From the NCBI GenBank assembly GCA_036514635.1, contig DATBWU010000095.1, positions 1-40,043 on the forward strand: a stretch of DNA of 40,043 nt, read 5' to 3'. The notes under the pieces were generated by a model, which did not search any database, was not told where the DNA came from, and saw only the letters and a program-made list of their open reading frames with translations. Positions 24,014-31,831 of this stretch are shown here, in pieces. The stretch's first letter is position 1. Each line of letters opens with the position of its first letter. The translations under genes and the position numbers were made by a program. The stretch comes from DASSFZ01 sp036514635 (GTDB taxonomy: Bacteria > Chloroflexota > Anaerolineae > Fen-1058).

Positions 24014-25885
24014 TTACAATTGCTCTTTGATGGCGATCGCTACTTCGCGTGGAATACCCGGAACGGCGGCGATCGAGTCCACATTGGCGGCGCGGATGGC
24101 GTCGATCGACCCGAAGTGCTTGAGCAGCGCCTTGCGCCGCGTCGGGCCGACGCCGGGGATGGCGTCGAGCTGCGAGGCGATGCCTTTCCTGGCCCGCAGT
24201 GAGCGGTGCGCGCTAATCGCGAAGCGATGCGCCTCGTCGCGGATGCGCTGGATCAGGAACAGCCCCTGCGACCGGCGCGGCAGCAAAACCGAATCGGGCC
24301 GGGCCGGCAGGAAAATCTCCTCTTGCTGCTTGGCGAGTCCACACACCGGAACCTGCCCGAACAGGTCGAACGCTTTCAACACCTCGACGGCCACACCCAA
24401 CTGCCCCTTGCCGCCATCGACGATGAGCAGGTCGGGCAGCACGCAGAAACTCTCGTCCTTCTTTTTGCCCGGAGCCGATTGGCCCTCTCCGAAGGATGCC
24501 TTCGCGTCGAAATAGCGGCGCAGGCGGCGCGTCAACGCCTCGCGCATCGATTCGAAATCGTTCGGGCCGTCCACCGTCTTGATGTTGAACTTGCGATAGT
24601 GACTCTTGCGCGGGATGCCTTTGACGAACACGACCATCGACGCGACGCTGTTGGTTCCCTGCGTGTTGCTGATGTCGAAGCACTCGACGCGCGCAGGCGG
24701 CGCGTCCAACCCGATGCCGTCGGCCAACTCCTTCAACGCCTGTTCGTTCTTGTGCTCGTCGGCGAGCCACTGCGCCTGCAATGCGCTGAGCGTCTCGGCG
24801 GCATTCTCGGCGGCCATCTGCACCAGTTCCGCCGGCTGGCCCTCGCGCGGCACGTCGAGCAGCACCTGCGCGCCGCGCTTCTGCTTCAGCCATTGCTCGA
24901 CGATCTGCGCCTCTTCGATTTCCACTTGCAGCAGGATTTCCGGCGGAACGCTGGCGGCCTCCTCGTAGAACTGCTTGAGGAAACTGCCCATGATCTCGCG
25001 CGTGTCCTCGCCTTCCGCGCCCTCCAGGACGAAGTATTCACGCCCGATCAACTTGCCCTGCCGGATGAAGAACACCTGCACGCAGGCATCGCCGCGCTTG
25101 TCGTCGCGAGCGAAGGCGACCACGTCCTGATCCTTGCCCGTCGTCGAAACGACCTTCTGCCGCTCGACGATGTGCCGGAGCGCGAGGAGCTGATCGCGAT
25201 ATTGCGCGGCGCGCTCGAACTGCATCGCCTCGCTGGCAGCCTGCATCTTCTTTTCGATCTCGGCGACGACCTGATCGGTCTTGCCTTCCAGGAAGGTGCA
25301 CAGCCGATTGATCGTGGCGCGGTACTCGTCCCGGCTCACCGCGCCGATGCAGGGCGCATTGCACAGCTTGATGTCGTAATACAGGCAGGCGCGCTTATCC
25401 TGCCCCGTGATCACGCGGTCGCAGGTGAGATACGGAAAAATGCGCCGCAGCGTGTCGAGCGTGGCGTACACCGCGCCCGCGTTGGTGTACGGGCCGAAGT
25501 ACCGCGCGCCGTCCTGCTCCATCTTGCGGACGGTCAATACCTTAGGAAAATCATTCTGCCACTCGACCTTGATGTATGGATAGCGCTTGTCGTCCTTCAG
25601 GCGGATGTTGAAGCGCGGGCGGTGCTTCTTGATCAGGTTCGCTTCCAGCACCAGCGCTTCCAGCTCGGTTTCGGTGATGATCCATTCCAGGTCGGCGATC
25701 TCGCTGACCAGCCGCATCGTCTTGAGCGCGGTGTCGTTGGAGGCGTGGAAATACGATCGGATGCGGTTGCGCAGGTTGATCGCCTTGCCGACGTAGATGA
25801 TCGCGCCCCGGGCATCATGGTACAGATAGACGCCGGGCTTTGTCGGCACGGTCTTCAGCTTTTCGGCAACGTGCTCATTGGGCAT
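24014..25885 (-). CDS. uvrC: Excinuclease ABC subunit C
   Basis: 623 aa from ATG 25885 (MPNEHVAEKLKTVPTKPGVY). It makes both incisions in nucleotide excision repair with UvrAB. Domains in order: GIY-YIG nuclease (GVYLYHDARGAIIYVGKA, about residues 17-95), Cys-containing linker, UVR motif for UvrB contact (IEKKMQAASEAMQFERAAQYRDQL, about 200-235), RNase H-like nuclease (VECFDISNTQGTNSVASMVVF; PDLLIVDGGKGQL), and a C-terminal tandem helix-hairpin-helix (LDAIPGVGPTRRKALLKHFGS). Full length and apparently intact. Divergent from the BECR-like/DUF2283 module. Confidence 0.96.
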   Translation of the reverse strand: MPNEHVAEKLKTVPTKPGVYLYHDARGAIIYVGKAINLRNRIRSYFHASNDTALKTMRLVSEIADLEWIITETELEALVLEANLIKKHRPRFNIRLKDDKRYPYIKVEWQNDFPKVLTVRKMEQDGARYFGPYTNAGAVYATLDTLRRIFPYLTCDRVITGQDKRACLYYDIKLCNAPCIGAVSRDEYRATINRLCTFLEGKTDQVVAEIEKKMQAASEAMQFERAAQYRDQLLALRHIVERQKVVSTTGKDQDVVAFARDDKRGDACVQVFFIRQGKLIGREYFVLEGAEGEDTREIMGSFLKQFYEEAASVPPEILLQVEIEEAQIVEQWLKQKRGAQVLLDVPREGQPAELVQMAAENAAETLSALQAQWLADEHKNEQALKELADGIGLDAPPARVECFDISNTQGTNSVASMVVFVKGIPRKSHYRKFNIKTVDGPNDFESMREALTRRLRRYFDAKASFGEGQSAPGKKKDESFCVLPDLLIVDGGKGQLGVAVEVLKAFDLFGQVPVCGLAKQQEEIFLPARPDSVLLPRRSQGLFLIQRIRDEAHRFAISAHRSLRARKGIASQLDAIPGVGPTRRKALLKHFGSIDAIRAANVDSIAAVPGIPREVAIAIKEQL

Positions 25886-25952
25886 GACGGAGAAGATTGT
25901 ATCATGTGGAGAACAGGGGGTCAATGAAAACAAAAGATAAGCACAGAGTAAG

Positions 25953-25981
25953 TTGACCGGGATCCATCAGCAGCATATACT
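25953..25981 (+). promoter_or_regulatory. Promoter of the first BECR-like/DUF2283 module (TTGACC-17-TATACT)
   Basis: TTGACC (25953-25958) and TATACT (25976-25981) are spaced exactly 17 bp, about 40 nt before the first gene of the module. Confidence 0.75.
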
Positions 25982-26021
25982 GTCTTTGTAGGCACCCTGG
26001 AGCCGATACAAGTAGTGAGGC

Positions 26022-26324
26022 ATGAATGGATATCGCGTATTCTGTCGATGGTGTACCCATCGGTTGACGGCCGAGCGCTGGTTTCACGTCGTTGAGAACC
26101 ACGATGACCTGGCCGGTCATTACGACGACGTATTGGATACCGTGGAGCGCCCAGAGTTGATTCTACGTGGTCACCGAGGCTCACTCATTGCAGTGAGAGG
26201 CACAGGACAAGGAATATACCTGGCGGTAATCTACCGGCAGCTTTCGCAGGATGACGGGTTCATCATCACAGCATATTTCACCTCCAAGGTAGATCGGAGA
26301 AAGGCAATATGGACAGCAACCTGA
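26022..26324 (+). CDS. BECR/RelE-like putative RNase, module copy 1
   Basis: 100 aa. Alignment by eye to the protein at 37271 shows shared positions RLTxERWxH, H about 10 residues later, VLxTVxxPxLI, GxxGxxxAVR, LxVxYRxxSxDDGFxxTAYFT and RRxxIW. This looks like the BECR-fold (barnase-EndoU-colicin-RelE) nuclease families of the PBECR/DUF4258 type; the assignment is by pattern, not by search. The first 14 residues do not align: in the next frame DNA from 26030 encodes MDIAYSVDGVPI, matching NGVPI of copy 2, and one missing base near 26060 explains the switch. It overlaps the DUF2283 gene by 16 bp. Confidence 0.6.
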   Translation: MNGYRVFCRWCTHRLTAERWFHVVENHDDLAGHYDDVLDTVERPELILRGHRGSLIAVRGTGQGIYLAVIYRQLSQDDGFIITAYFTSKVDRRKAIWTAT

Positions 26325-26557
26325 ATTCGGCGGTAACCGCCCCTATCTTTCGCGCCGCGCCCTATTTGACACGTTTCCCCACCAAGCGATTTTGGGTGGA
26401 TTATGATGAAGAAGCAGATGTACTGTACATCAGCTTCGAGCGTCCCCAAAAGGCGACAGACAGCGAGATGACTGGCGAGGGCGTTTTGCTGCGCTACCGA
26501 GGCGAACAGTTAGTCGGAGCAACCATTCTAGATGCTTCGGCACAGTCAGCGGAATAG
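26309..26557 (+). CDS. DUF2283 protein, module copy 1
   Basis: 82 aa. The DUF2283 core is clear: FWVDYDEEADVLYISF, then GVLLRYRGEQLVGATILDAS. The start lies inside the 3' end of the upstream gene, with GGAGAAAGG just before it, so translation is coupled. DUF2283 proteins are small and uncharacterised; their habit of following BECR/DUF4258-type genes suggests an antitoxin-like partner (inference). It has about 25 extra N-terminal residues compared with copy 2, and its C-terminus ends shortly after the domain. Confidence 0.8.
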   Translation: MDSNLNSAVTAPIFRAAPYLTRFPTKRFWVDYDEEADVLYISFERPQKATDSEMTGEGVLLRYRGEQLVGATILDASAQSAE

Positions 26558-26659
26558 GCAAAGTACTCCTGTGTCGGTACTGATGAAGGAACTCCTGCGC
26601 GAGGCAAGGGGTATCTTCCGCTCCGACGTTCAAGCCCACGAGCGAACACAACGCGAAAA

Positions 26660-26692
26660 AGCGACAGCCCGACCGATTCACGGTCGGGCTGC
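26660..26692. terminator. Hairpin between convergent genes
   Basis: AGCCCGACCG and CGGTCGGGCT form a perfect 10-bp stem with a 5-nt loop. There is no T-run, so it is either a weak terminator of the module or a member of the interspersed hairpins. Confidence 0.45.
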
Positions 26693-26737
26693 GATACTGC
26701 GGTCACGGAGATTCCAGGCTGTTCCAGCCGGTCTGGA

Positions 26738-27475
26738 TCAGGTGTCTCTTGGCGCGGCCAGTGGCCCCGCGAAGATCACCACTGCAAAGCCGATGACGGT
26801 CAGCCAGAAGCCGGTCCCCATTAGATTAAGTCCCAATGACAGACTGCCGCCGCCGAAACTTTCCAGGGAGCCGCCGAACGAAAAGCCCAGGACGCCCTGT
26901 ATCAGGAGGAAAAGCCCGATGACGGGGACAAGTCCCCAAATAGCCTGGCCTCTCATCCTTCGCAAGCGCTGCCGGTTGTCAGATGAGCCGGAACCTTCGG
27001 CCAACCGATAACCGTTGACCCCGATGCTAATCCCGGCAAGCGGCACGAGCGCCAGTGCTATCAGATCGACGATCAACAGGATAAGCAGCAGGGCATACCC
27101 TCCGGGCAGGAAGCTAAGCCCGCCCAAGCCGCCGGTGCGACTGTCGAACAGAGCCGGGACAATCCCTGTGATGGTGTAGAAGAACATGGACCATCCAGAA
27201 ATATCACCCCCGAATGTTCCGGACCCGCTAAAGACTCCCGTAAGCGCAGTCCCAACCGTGAGGTACGGCAAGAAGAACCCCAGCAAGGCAACCGCCGCGC
27301 CGGCTACCCCGATCCATCCGGTGGTTCGCCAGCCGGATACGCTCGGCGCGGAAGGGGTGGCCGGCCGCGCAGGCGCGTAAGCCGAGGTCCCGGTCGCCGC
27401 TGCCAGGCTCGCGCCGCAGCTCTGGCAGAACCGGCTGCCATCTGCATTCTGAGTGCCGCAGTTTGGACAGTACAT
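26738..27475 (-). CDS. Zinc-ribbon membrane protein
   Basis: 245 aa, start supported by GGAG 7 nt upstream. The N-terminus is a zinc ribbon with two CxxC pairs (MYCPNCGTQNADGSRFCQSCGAS), then a Pro/Ala linker and four or five membrane helices (GWIGVAGAAVALLGFFLPYL; LLLILLIVDLIALALVPLAG; WGLVPVIGLFLLIQGVLGF; FWLTVIGFAVVIFAGPLA). No enzymatic motif. It resembles many uncharacterised zinc-ribbon/DUF membrane proteins; the ribbon faces the cytoplasm if the first helix exits. The next gene upstream also carries zinc ribbons. Confidence 0.75.
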   Translation of the reverse strand: MYCPNCGTQNADGSRFCQSCGASLAAATGTSAYAPARPATPSAPSVSGWRTTGWIGVAGAAVALLGFFLPYLTVGTALTGVFSGSGTFGGDISGWSMFFYTITGIVPALFDSRTGGLGGLSFLPGGYALLLILLIVDLIALALVPLAGISIGVNGYRLAEGSGSSDNRQRLRRMRGQAIWGLVPVIGLFLLIQGVLGFSFGGSLESFGGGSLSLGLNLMGTGFWLTVIGFAVVIFAGPLAAPRDT

Positions 27476-27540
27476 AGCATGGCTCCTTGATCAATTCATG
27501 GGTCGCAAAACGATAGCAGAGCGCAGATGCACGCCCGCCG

Positions 27541-28071
27541 CTAACCGGAGGTGGGATTCGACGACGCCATCGGTGTGCCGCAGTTTGAGCAGAACGCGAC
27601 GCCGGAAGGAACATCGTGTCCGCAGTTGGAGCATTTTCTTGAATCGGTCGATGCAGCGGGTTCGGATGGTTTAGGCATCGGCTGGCCGCAATTTGTGCAA
27701 AAGGCTGCGCCGGCGGGAACATCAAAGCGGCAATTCGGGCAGGGGTTCGCCGGTCGGGCGGCGGAGGTCGTGGCCGCCGGGGATTGCGGCTGAGGCGGGA
27801 CTTCGGCGCGAATCGCCGCGATGTGTGCTTCCTTCTCGGCGATCTGTGCCTCGACTTGATCGATCACTGCGCACAGTTCGCGCAGTTCCGGGTGGGTCAG
27901 CGTTCCTTGCTTGTGCAGGTCAACCACGGCCGTCGCGATCTTCTCCCGCGCGTTGAGAATCTCGCGGCGGAGGCCGCCGATCTCAGTCTGAACCCGGTTG
28001 ACGCGCATCAACTGATCGGCTTTGAATTTAGCGACGTCGACACCGCGCTTGAATTGATCGAGTAAAGGCAT
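27541..28071 (-). CDS. Coiled-coil protein with two C-terminal zinc ribbons
   Basis: 176 aa, start supported by GGAGG. The first ~95 residues are a long amphipathic/coiled-coil helix region (FKADQLMRVNRVQTEIGGLRREILNAREKIATAV; VIDQVEAQIAEKEAHIAAIRAEV). After a Pro/Ala linker come two zinc ribbons with nearly identical sequences: CPNCRFDVPAGAAFCTNCG and CSNCGHDVPSGVAFCSNCG. This architecture is common and uncharacterised in Chloroflexota; a scaffold or adaptor role is a guess. Same strand and about 65 bp upstream of the zinc-ribbon membrane protein. Confidence 0.75.
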   Translation of the reverse strand: MPLLDQFKRGVDVAKFKADQLMRVNRVQTEIGGLRREILNAREKIATAVVDLHKQGTLTHPELRELCAVIDQVEAQIAEKEAHIAAIRAEVPPQPQSPAATTSAARPANPCPNCRFDVPAGAAFCTNCGQPMPKPSEPAASTDSRKCSNCGHDVPSGVAFCSNCGTPMASSNPTSG

Positions 28072-28166
28072 CCTCTATCCTCCACAATGTTATGGATACC
28101 CTACCCCATAGCCAGGCGTCACTGTAGCACAGGTCGCGCCGCCAAGTCAAATTACTTTCGGCTCAG

Positions 28167-28283
28167 CCTCACCCCCCAACCCCCTCTCCCGAAGTGAAGC
28201 AGCGCATTTCGGGAGAGGGGAGCACCAACTCCCCTCTTCTGACGACAGCCGCTTCGTCGTCAGGAGAGGGGCCGGGGGTGAGG
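28167..28283. repeat. CCTCACCCCC hairpin repeat
   Basis: The outer arms CCTCACCCCC (28167) and GGGGGTGAGG (28274-28283) enclose inner hairpins CTCTCCCGAA/TTCGGGAGAG and CCCCTCTTCTGACGACA/TCGTCAGGAGAGGGG. With the terminator at 28310-28350 it accounts for the roughly 300-bp gap 28072-28379. Confidence 0.65.
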
Positions 28284-28309
28284 CAGCCTGGGCAGTTACT
28301 CGACACATC

Positions 28310-28350
28310 TTGGAAAAGGAAACGGCTCCCCTGGGTGCCAGGGGAGCCGT
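28310..28350 (-). terminator. Intrinsic terminator of the glycine-rich membrane protein gene
   Basis: ACGGCTCCCCTGG and CCAGGGGAGCCGT are perfect 13-bp complements with a 3-nt loop; on the minus strand TTTCCTTTTCC follows, about 30 nt past the stop at 28380. Confidence 0.75.
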
Positions 28351-28379
28351 TCAAAATCCGCACGGCCGAGCAGGGACGT

Positions 28380-28814
28380 CTACTTGATCTGCCCGCTGCT
28401 CACCAAATACGAATAACCGAATGCGCCAACTGCGCCTCCGACTGCACCGCCGATCAATCGGGCGATGACATTACCGAAGCCCAAACCTAGAAGGGCTGCG
28501 CCGATCCCGGTTGCACTGATCGTGCCCACAATCCAGGCTACGATGCCAAACACGACGCCGACGACGGCTCCCATGATGGCTCCATTGACCAATCCGTCCA
28601 TTTGAGCCGGCATCGCACCGGATTTGCGCGCAGTCATGACATACCACACGCCGCCGAAGATCGGCACCAGCCATCCCAGGAGCCCGGCAAGGCTCCAGAT
28701 GGACAAGTCTTGTATGATGTACAGCGCCCCAGCCACGGCACCGACAATGACCGGGATAAGACCTGCCTTCATCAAACCCGGCTGATCGACTTTGAACTGT
28801 TGCCCGCTCTGCAT
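28380..28814 (-). CDS. Glycine-rich polytopic membrane protein of unknown function
   Basis: 144 aa, start supported by GGAGGG. Four hydrophobic helices with glycine-zipper spacing (GLIPVIVGAVAGALYII; GLVNGAIMGAVVGVVFGIVAW; IGAALLGLGFGNVIARLIGGAVGGAVGAF). Such Gly-xxx-Gly helices pack tightly in membranes. It resembles small DUF4870/TM-type membrane proteins but shows no clear signature. It is followed by a strong terminator, then the two zinc-ribbon genes. Confidence 0.65.
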   Translation of the reverse strand: MQSGQQFKVDQPGLMKAGLIPVIVGAVAGALYIIQDLSIWSLAGLLGWLVPIFGGVWYVMTARKSGAMPAQMDGLVNGAIMGAVVGVVFGIVAWIVGTISATGIGAALLGLGFGNVIARLIGGAVGGAVGAFGYSYLVSSGQIK

Positions 28815-28945
28815 GATGATCCCTCCTCTGATGAGTTTGACGATATTCTATACATCTTGGCCGATTCGTGCAAATCGCTCGGATTGCACACGAAGTCTAA
28901 CACCGGGCCGCGCGGAGAGTTTCTTCATTCAAGAGACTCTAACGG

Positions 28946-29755
28946 TTACAACGGCGGCACCAGCAACACCGAGGCCCGCAGCGCATCGATGGCGACGAAT
29001 TCGATCAACGCCAGCGCGACCCCGATCAGGCCGGGTTGCACCAGATCGCGCCAGCCTCCATACGCATTCACTTTTCCGGCCAGCAGACTGACAATCGACA
29101 GGTTCATCAGTCCCATCAACCCCAGCACTCCCACGACCGACACGGCGACCAAAGGCCACAGCAAGAACGATGCCTGAGACAGCGCTACAGTGCCTAACAC
29201 GCCGACGATGTTGACCAGCAACAACAATTCGCCCGGGCTGCGCAAAGTGCGCTCGCCGGTCGGCTCGCGCCACAGCGTCATCGTGACGTACGGGGTCAGC
29301 AACAGGCTGACGGCGAGACCGTACAGCGAGCCGGTGAAGACGCGCATCCAATTCTGTGTCGCGTACAGGTGCGGCAGGCCGACCAGCATCGCGGTCGAGT
29401 TCAGGCCGTCGATACCCATGATGCCGATGAACCCGAACAGCACGAGCTTCAGCAGGCGCGGCGGCAATTGAGCGGCGCGCGTGCGCCGGCGCGCGATAAT
29501 GAACGTCCACCCGGTCAACAGACCGATGTATATGCCGGTGCACCGCGCGCACAACGGCAGTTGATGCCCGTCGATGTGCAGAGAGCGTTCCGGGATGCGA
29601 TGGCACGTGGCGAAGCCGATCAGGTCGGCTTTCAGCAGGGCATCGTGCGGCTCCGCGAACAAGAACAGCGCGATGGCCGAGAGCGACAGGGCCAGTACAA
29701 GAAACGCGCGTACACCGTGAATCGAACGAGCAGGTTGATCGACGTACAGGCGCAT
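28946..29755 (-). CDS. DUF2085 membrane protein
   Basis: 269 aa, start supported by GGAGG 5 nt upstream. The DUF2085 signature is plain: FATCHRIPERSLHIDGHQLPLCARCTGIYIGLLTGW, a Cys/His cluster just after the first helix. Five to seven further helices follow. The Cys-His-Cys-Cys arrangement suggests metal or redox chemistry, but the family has no established function. It stands alone, with an octamer hairpin upstream. Confidence 0.85.
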   Translation of the reverse strand: MRLYVDQPARSIHGVRAFLVLALSLSAIALFLFAEPHDALLKADLIGFATCHRIPERSLHIDGHQLPLCARCTGIYIGLLTGWTFIIARRRTRAAQLPPRLLKLVLFGFIGIMGIDGLNSTAMLVGLPHLYATQNWMRVFTGSLYGLAVSLLLTPYVTMTLWREPTGERTLRSPGELLLLVNIVGVLGTVALSQASFLLWPLVAVSVVGVLGLMGLMNLSIVSLLAGKVNAYGGWRDLVQPGLIGVALALIEFVAIDALRASVLLVPPL

Positions 29756-29847
29756 TCATCCTCCGTGCGCCCACCCACGCATATTATAACAACCTTCCGC
29801 CGCAACCAAATTCTGATCCACAAACACACGCCTACGGCGGGAATTGA

Positions 29848-29910
29848 ACCGCGAAGGCGCGAAGGACGCCAAGTTTTTCAAATGCTTTGCGTTCTTGGCG
29901 TCTTCGCGGT
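29848..29910. repeat. Octamer hairpin with two inverted arms
   Basis: The left arm ACCGCGAAGGCGCGAAGG then ACGCCAAG, and the right arm CTTTGCGTTCTTGGCG then TCTTCGCGGT, are complementary apart from small interruptions. The consensus period is 8 bp. It lies between the DUF2085 gene and the 3' end of the TPR/HExxH gene. Confidence 0.7.
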
Positions 29911-29952
29911 GAGGCTCTTCCCATTGAATCTGGAAGAGCCAGAGTTGCGCTA

Positions 29953-31698
29953 TCAAAAGTCCGGGATGGCTTCGAGAATCTCGTCGCGCAGCGCGGCATC
30001 GGGACACCAAATGATGAGCACCTGATCCGCGTTCCGGCTGAGGTAAGCCGAGCCTTGGTCGCCGTCGTAATACACCGAGTTCACGTCCGGCCCTGTGGGC
30101 GGCGTGCTGCCCGAGCGCTTAGACAACATGGTTCCCGCTGCCGAGAGAAACTCGCGTGCATCGTCTTCACTGTCCCAGGCGGTCAGCCACACGAACGACT
30201 GTCGACCCACGCCGTCGCGCCAGACTCGCAGCACATCGCCGCCCCAGCCGGCAGCGGCCTGCTCCGCATTCGCTTCGTCCTCGACGAAGTCCTTCAACAT
30301 CAGCGATAGCACGAACTCACCTAGCGTGTCCGCCGAGACGACTTCTTCATAGCCCCTCGCGCCCGGCGCATCGATTGCAGGCAAAGTCAGCGCGCGCGGC
30401 GGGTCATTGCCGGCCAAGTATTTTTCGGGATGCAGGATTTGCTCGGTCGACGCAGGCAGCTCACGATAAGCCTGATCGACCTTCTCCCATCCGCCTGCGT
30501 CACGCAACGTCCACACGAACTTCCAGCCTTCGACATAGGGAAACGACTGAATGAACAACAGGGCCGGCGAAACCCCCGCCCTGCGGAACAGCGGCGCGAC
30601 AGCACGGGCGTTACCGGCATACTCGTCCCATCCCTGCGCGCCGTAACTGCCCCACGCGCTGGAGTTCTCCACCAGCATCGCGTCGCCCTCGGCCAGCGCG
30701 CGTGACGCCAGATCGACATCGGTCGTCACCTGGCCGGGCCGAAACAGGCGGCTCAGGTCGAAGTGCATGTCCGTCAAAGCGTGCGTGTACTCGTGGACGA
30801 TGATCGGATATTCGCTTGGCTCGATGCGGCTGGAGCGCGTGACGGCATACAGCGTCTTATCGGTGGGCGAGTAGAAACCGCCCAACTGCTGGCTGGTCAG
30901 GTCGATGATCTGCTGCCGATCGTATTCGGCCTCGAACGGCACCAGCCCCAGCGCGCGCATCTCGTCCCAAAACGTGTTCGCAAACACCGTCGCCTGAGCG
31001 TCGAGATCGTTGCGCAAATACAGATCGAGATCGAACTGCGCCGACAGGATGTAATGGATCGACCCGGTCGGCTCAAGCCCGCGGATGCGAATCGCCTCTT
31101 GCACTAACGGCTGAAGCTGCTCCGGCGCAGGCCGGGGCGTCGCGGTGGGGCGAGGTGTCGCCGTCGGCTGCGGCGTCCACGTCGGCGGACGGGTTACCAC
31201 GACAGGCGACGCCTTCAGCGCCGACGCAGCCGTGGATTGATTCTGCCCGATCAGGATGGCCGCGACGACGCCCATTGCGCCGATCGCGACGACCGCCAGC
31301 ACAATCCACGCGACGGGCGAGCGGCGCGGCGTGGATCGAGGCGTCGGCGTCGAGGATCGAGGAGAAGCCTTCGGGGCAGCGGGCGCTTTGGCCGGCTCGA
31401 TGGGCCGGGTCGCAGGCGGCGGCGCAGCCGTCTCGGCGACGAAGGGTGTTGCCGGTTCGGGGCCGAGCATCTCCAGCCCACGCTTCGCCGCCGCGTGATT
31501 CGGATCGATTGCCAGCACACGCTTCAGGCAGTCGCGCTTCTCGATCGGCGTGCTGACGATCGCGCTCATCCACAACCACGCCTGCGCGTCGTTCGGATTG
31601 ACGGCAAGCGCCGCGTCGAGGAATTGCTTCGCCAGGTGCCGGTTGCCCGCCTTGACCGCGGCTATGCCCTTTTGCGTATACGTCGCCGAGTCGCTCAC
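29953..31698 (-). CDS. TPR-containing, membrane-anchored protein with an HExxH metallopeptidase-like motif
   Basis: 581 aa from a GTG at 31698 (VSDSATYTQKGIAAVKAGN), with AGGAG 11 nt upstream; a longer ATG start at 31746 is possible. Two TPR-like helical pairs (about residues 1-70) are cytoplasmic. After a Pro/Ala linker comes a membrane helix (VAWIVLAVVAIGAMGVVAAILIG), then a Pro/Thr-rich stalk and a large extracytoplasmic domain. The latter holds SEYPIIVHEYTHALTDMHFDL, a zinc-binding HExxH with a likely catalytic Glu, and a downstream LAEGDAMLVE whose Glu could be the third ligand (gluzincin-like). This layout, TPR inside and protease outside, would suit signalling across the membrane. Substrate unknown. 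Confidence 0.75.
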   Translation of the reverse strand: MSDSATYTQKGIAAVKAGNRHLAKQFLDAALAVNPNDAQAWLWMSAIVSTPIEKRDCLKRVLAIDPNHAAAKRGLEMLGPEPATPFVAETAAPPPATRPIEPAKAPAAPKASPRSSTPTPRSTPRRSPVAWIVLAVVAIGAMGVVAAILIGQNQSTAASALKASPVVVTRPPTWTPQPTATPRPTATPRPAPEQLQPLVQEAIRIRGLEPTGSIHYILSAQFDLDLYLRNDLDAQATVFANTFWDEMRALGLVPFEAEYDRQQIIDLTSQQLGGFYSPTDKTLYAVTRSSRIEPSEYPIIVHEYTHALTDMHFDLSRLFRPGQVTTDVDLASRALAEGDAMLVENSSAWGSYGAQGWDEYAGNARAVAPLFRRAGVSPALLFIQSFPYVEGWKFVWTLRDAGGWEKVDQAYRELPASTEQILHPEKYLAGNDPPRALTLPAIDAPGARGYEEVVSADTLGEFVLSLMLKDFVEDEANAEQAAAGWGGDVLRVWRDGVGRQSFVWLTAWDSEDDAREFLSAAGTMLSKRSGSTPPTGPDVNSVYYDGDQGSAYLSRNADQVLIIWCPDAALRDEILEAIPDF

Positions 31699-31831
31699 TT
31701 CAGCCCACGCTCCTATCCCCACACCCGACCGCCAGTATAAAACCACCCTCGGGCGGGGTCAATCCCACCTGGGACATCCGCGCATTTCATACTATACTCC
31801 CCGGTACACTCTCATCCTGAACTCTAACTCC

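Noticed and set aside
24206..25927. 573-aa plus-strand ORF opposite uvrC
   Set aside because: Antisense to an intact uvrC; Arg/Leu-rich composition typical of a shadow frame.
31550..31831. 94-codon upstream extension of the FAD oxidoreductase
   Set aside because: It overlaps the divergent TPR gene and precedes the Rossmann motif, which normally lies at the extreme N-terminus.
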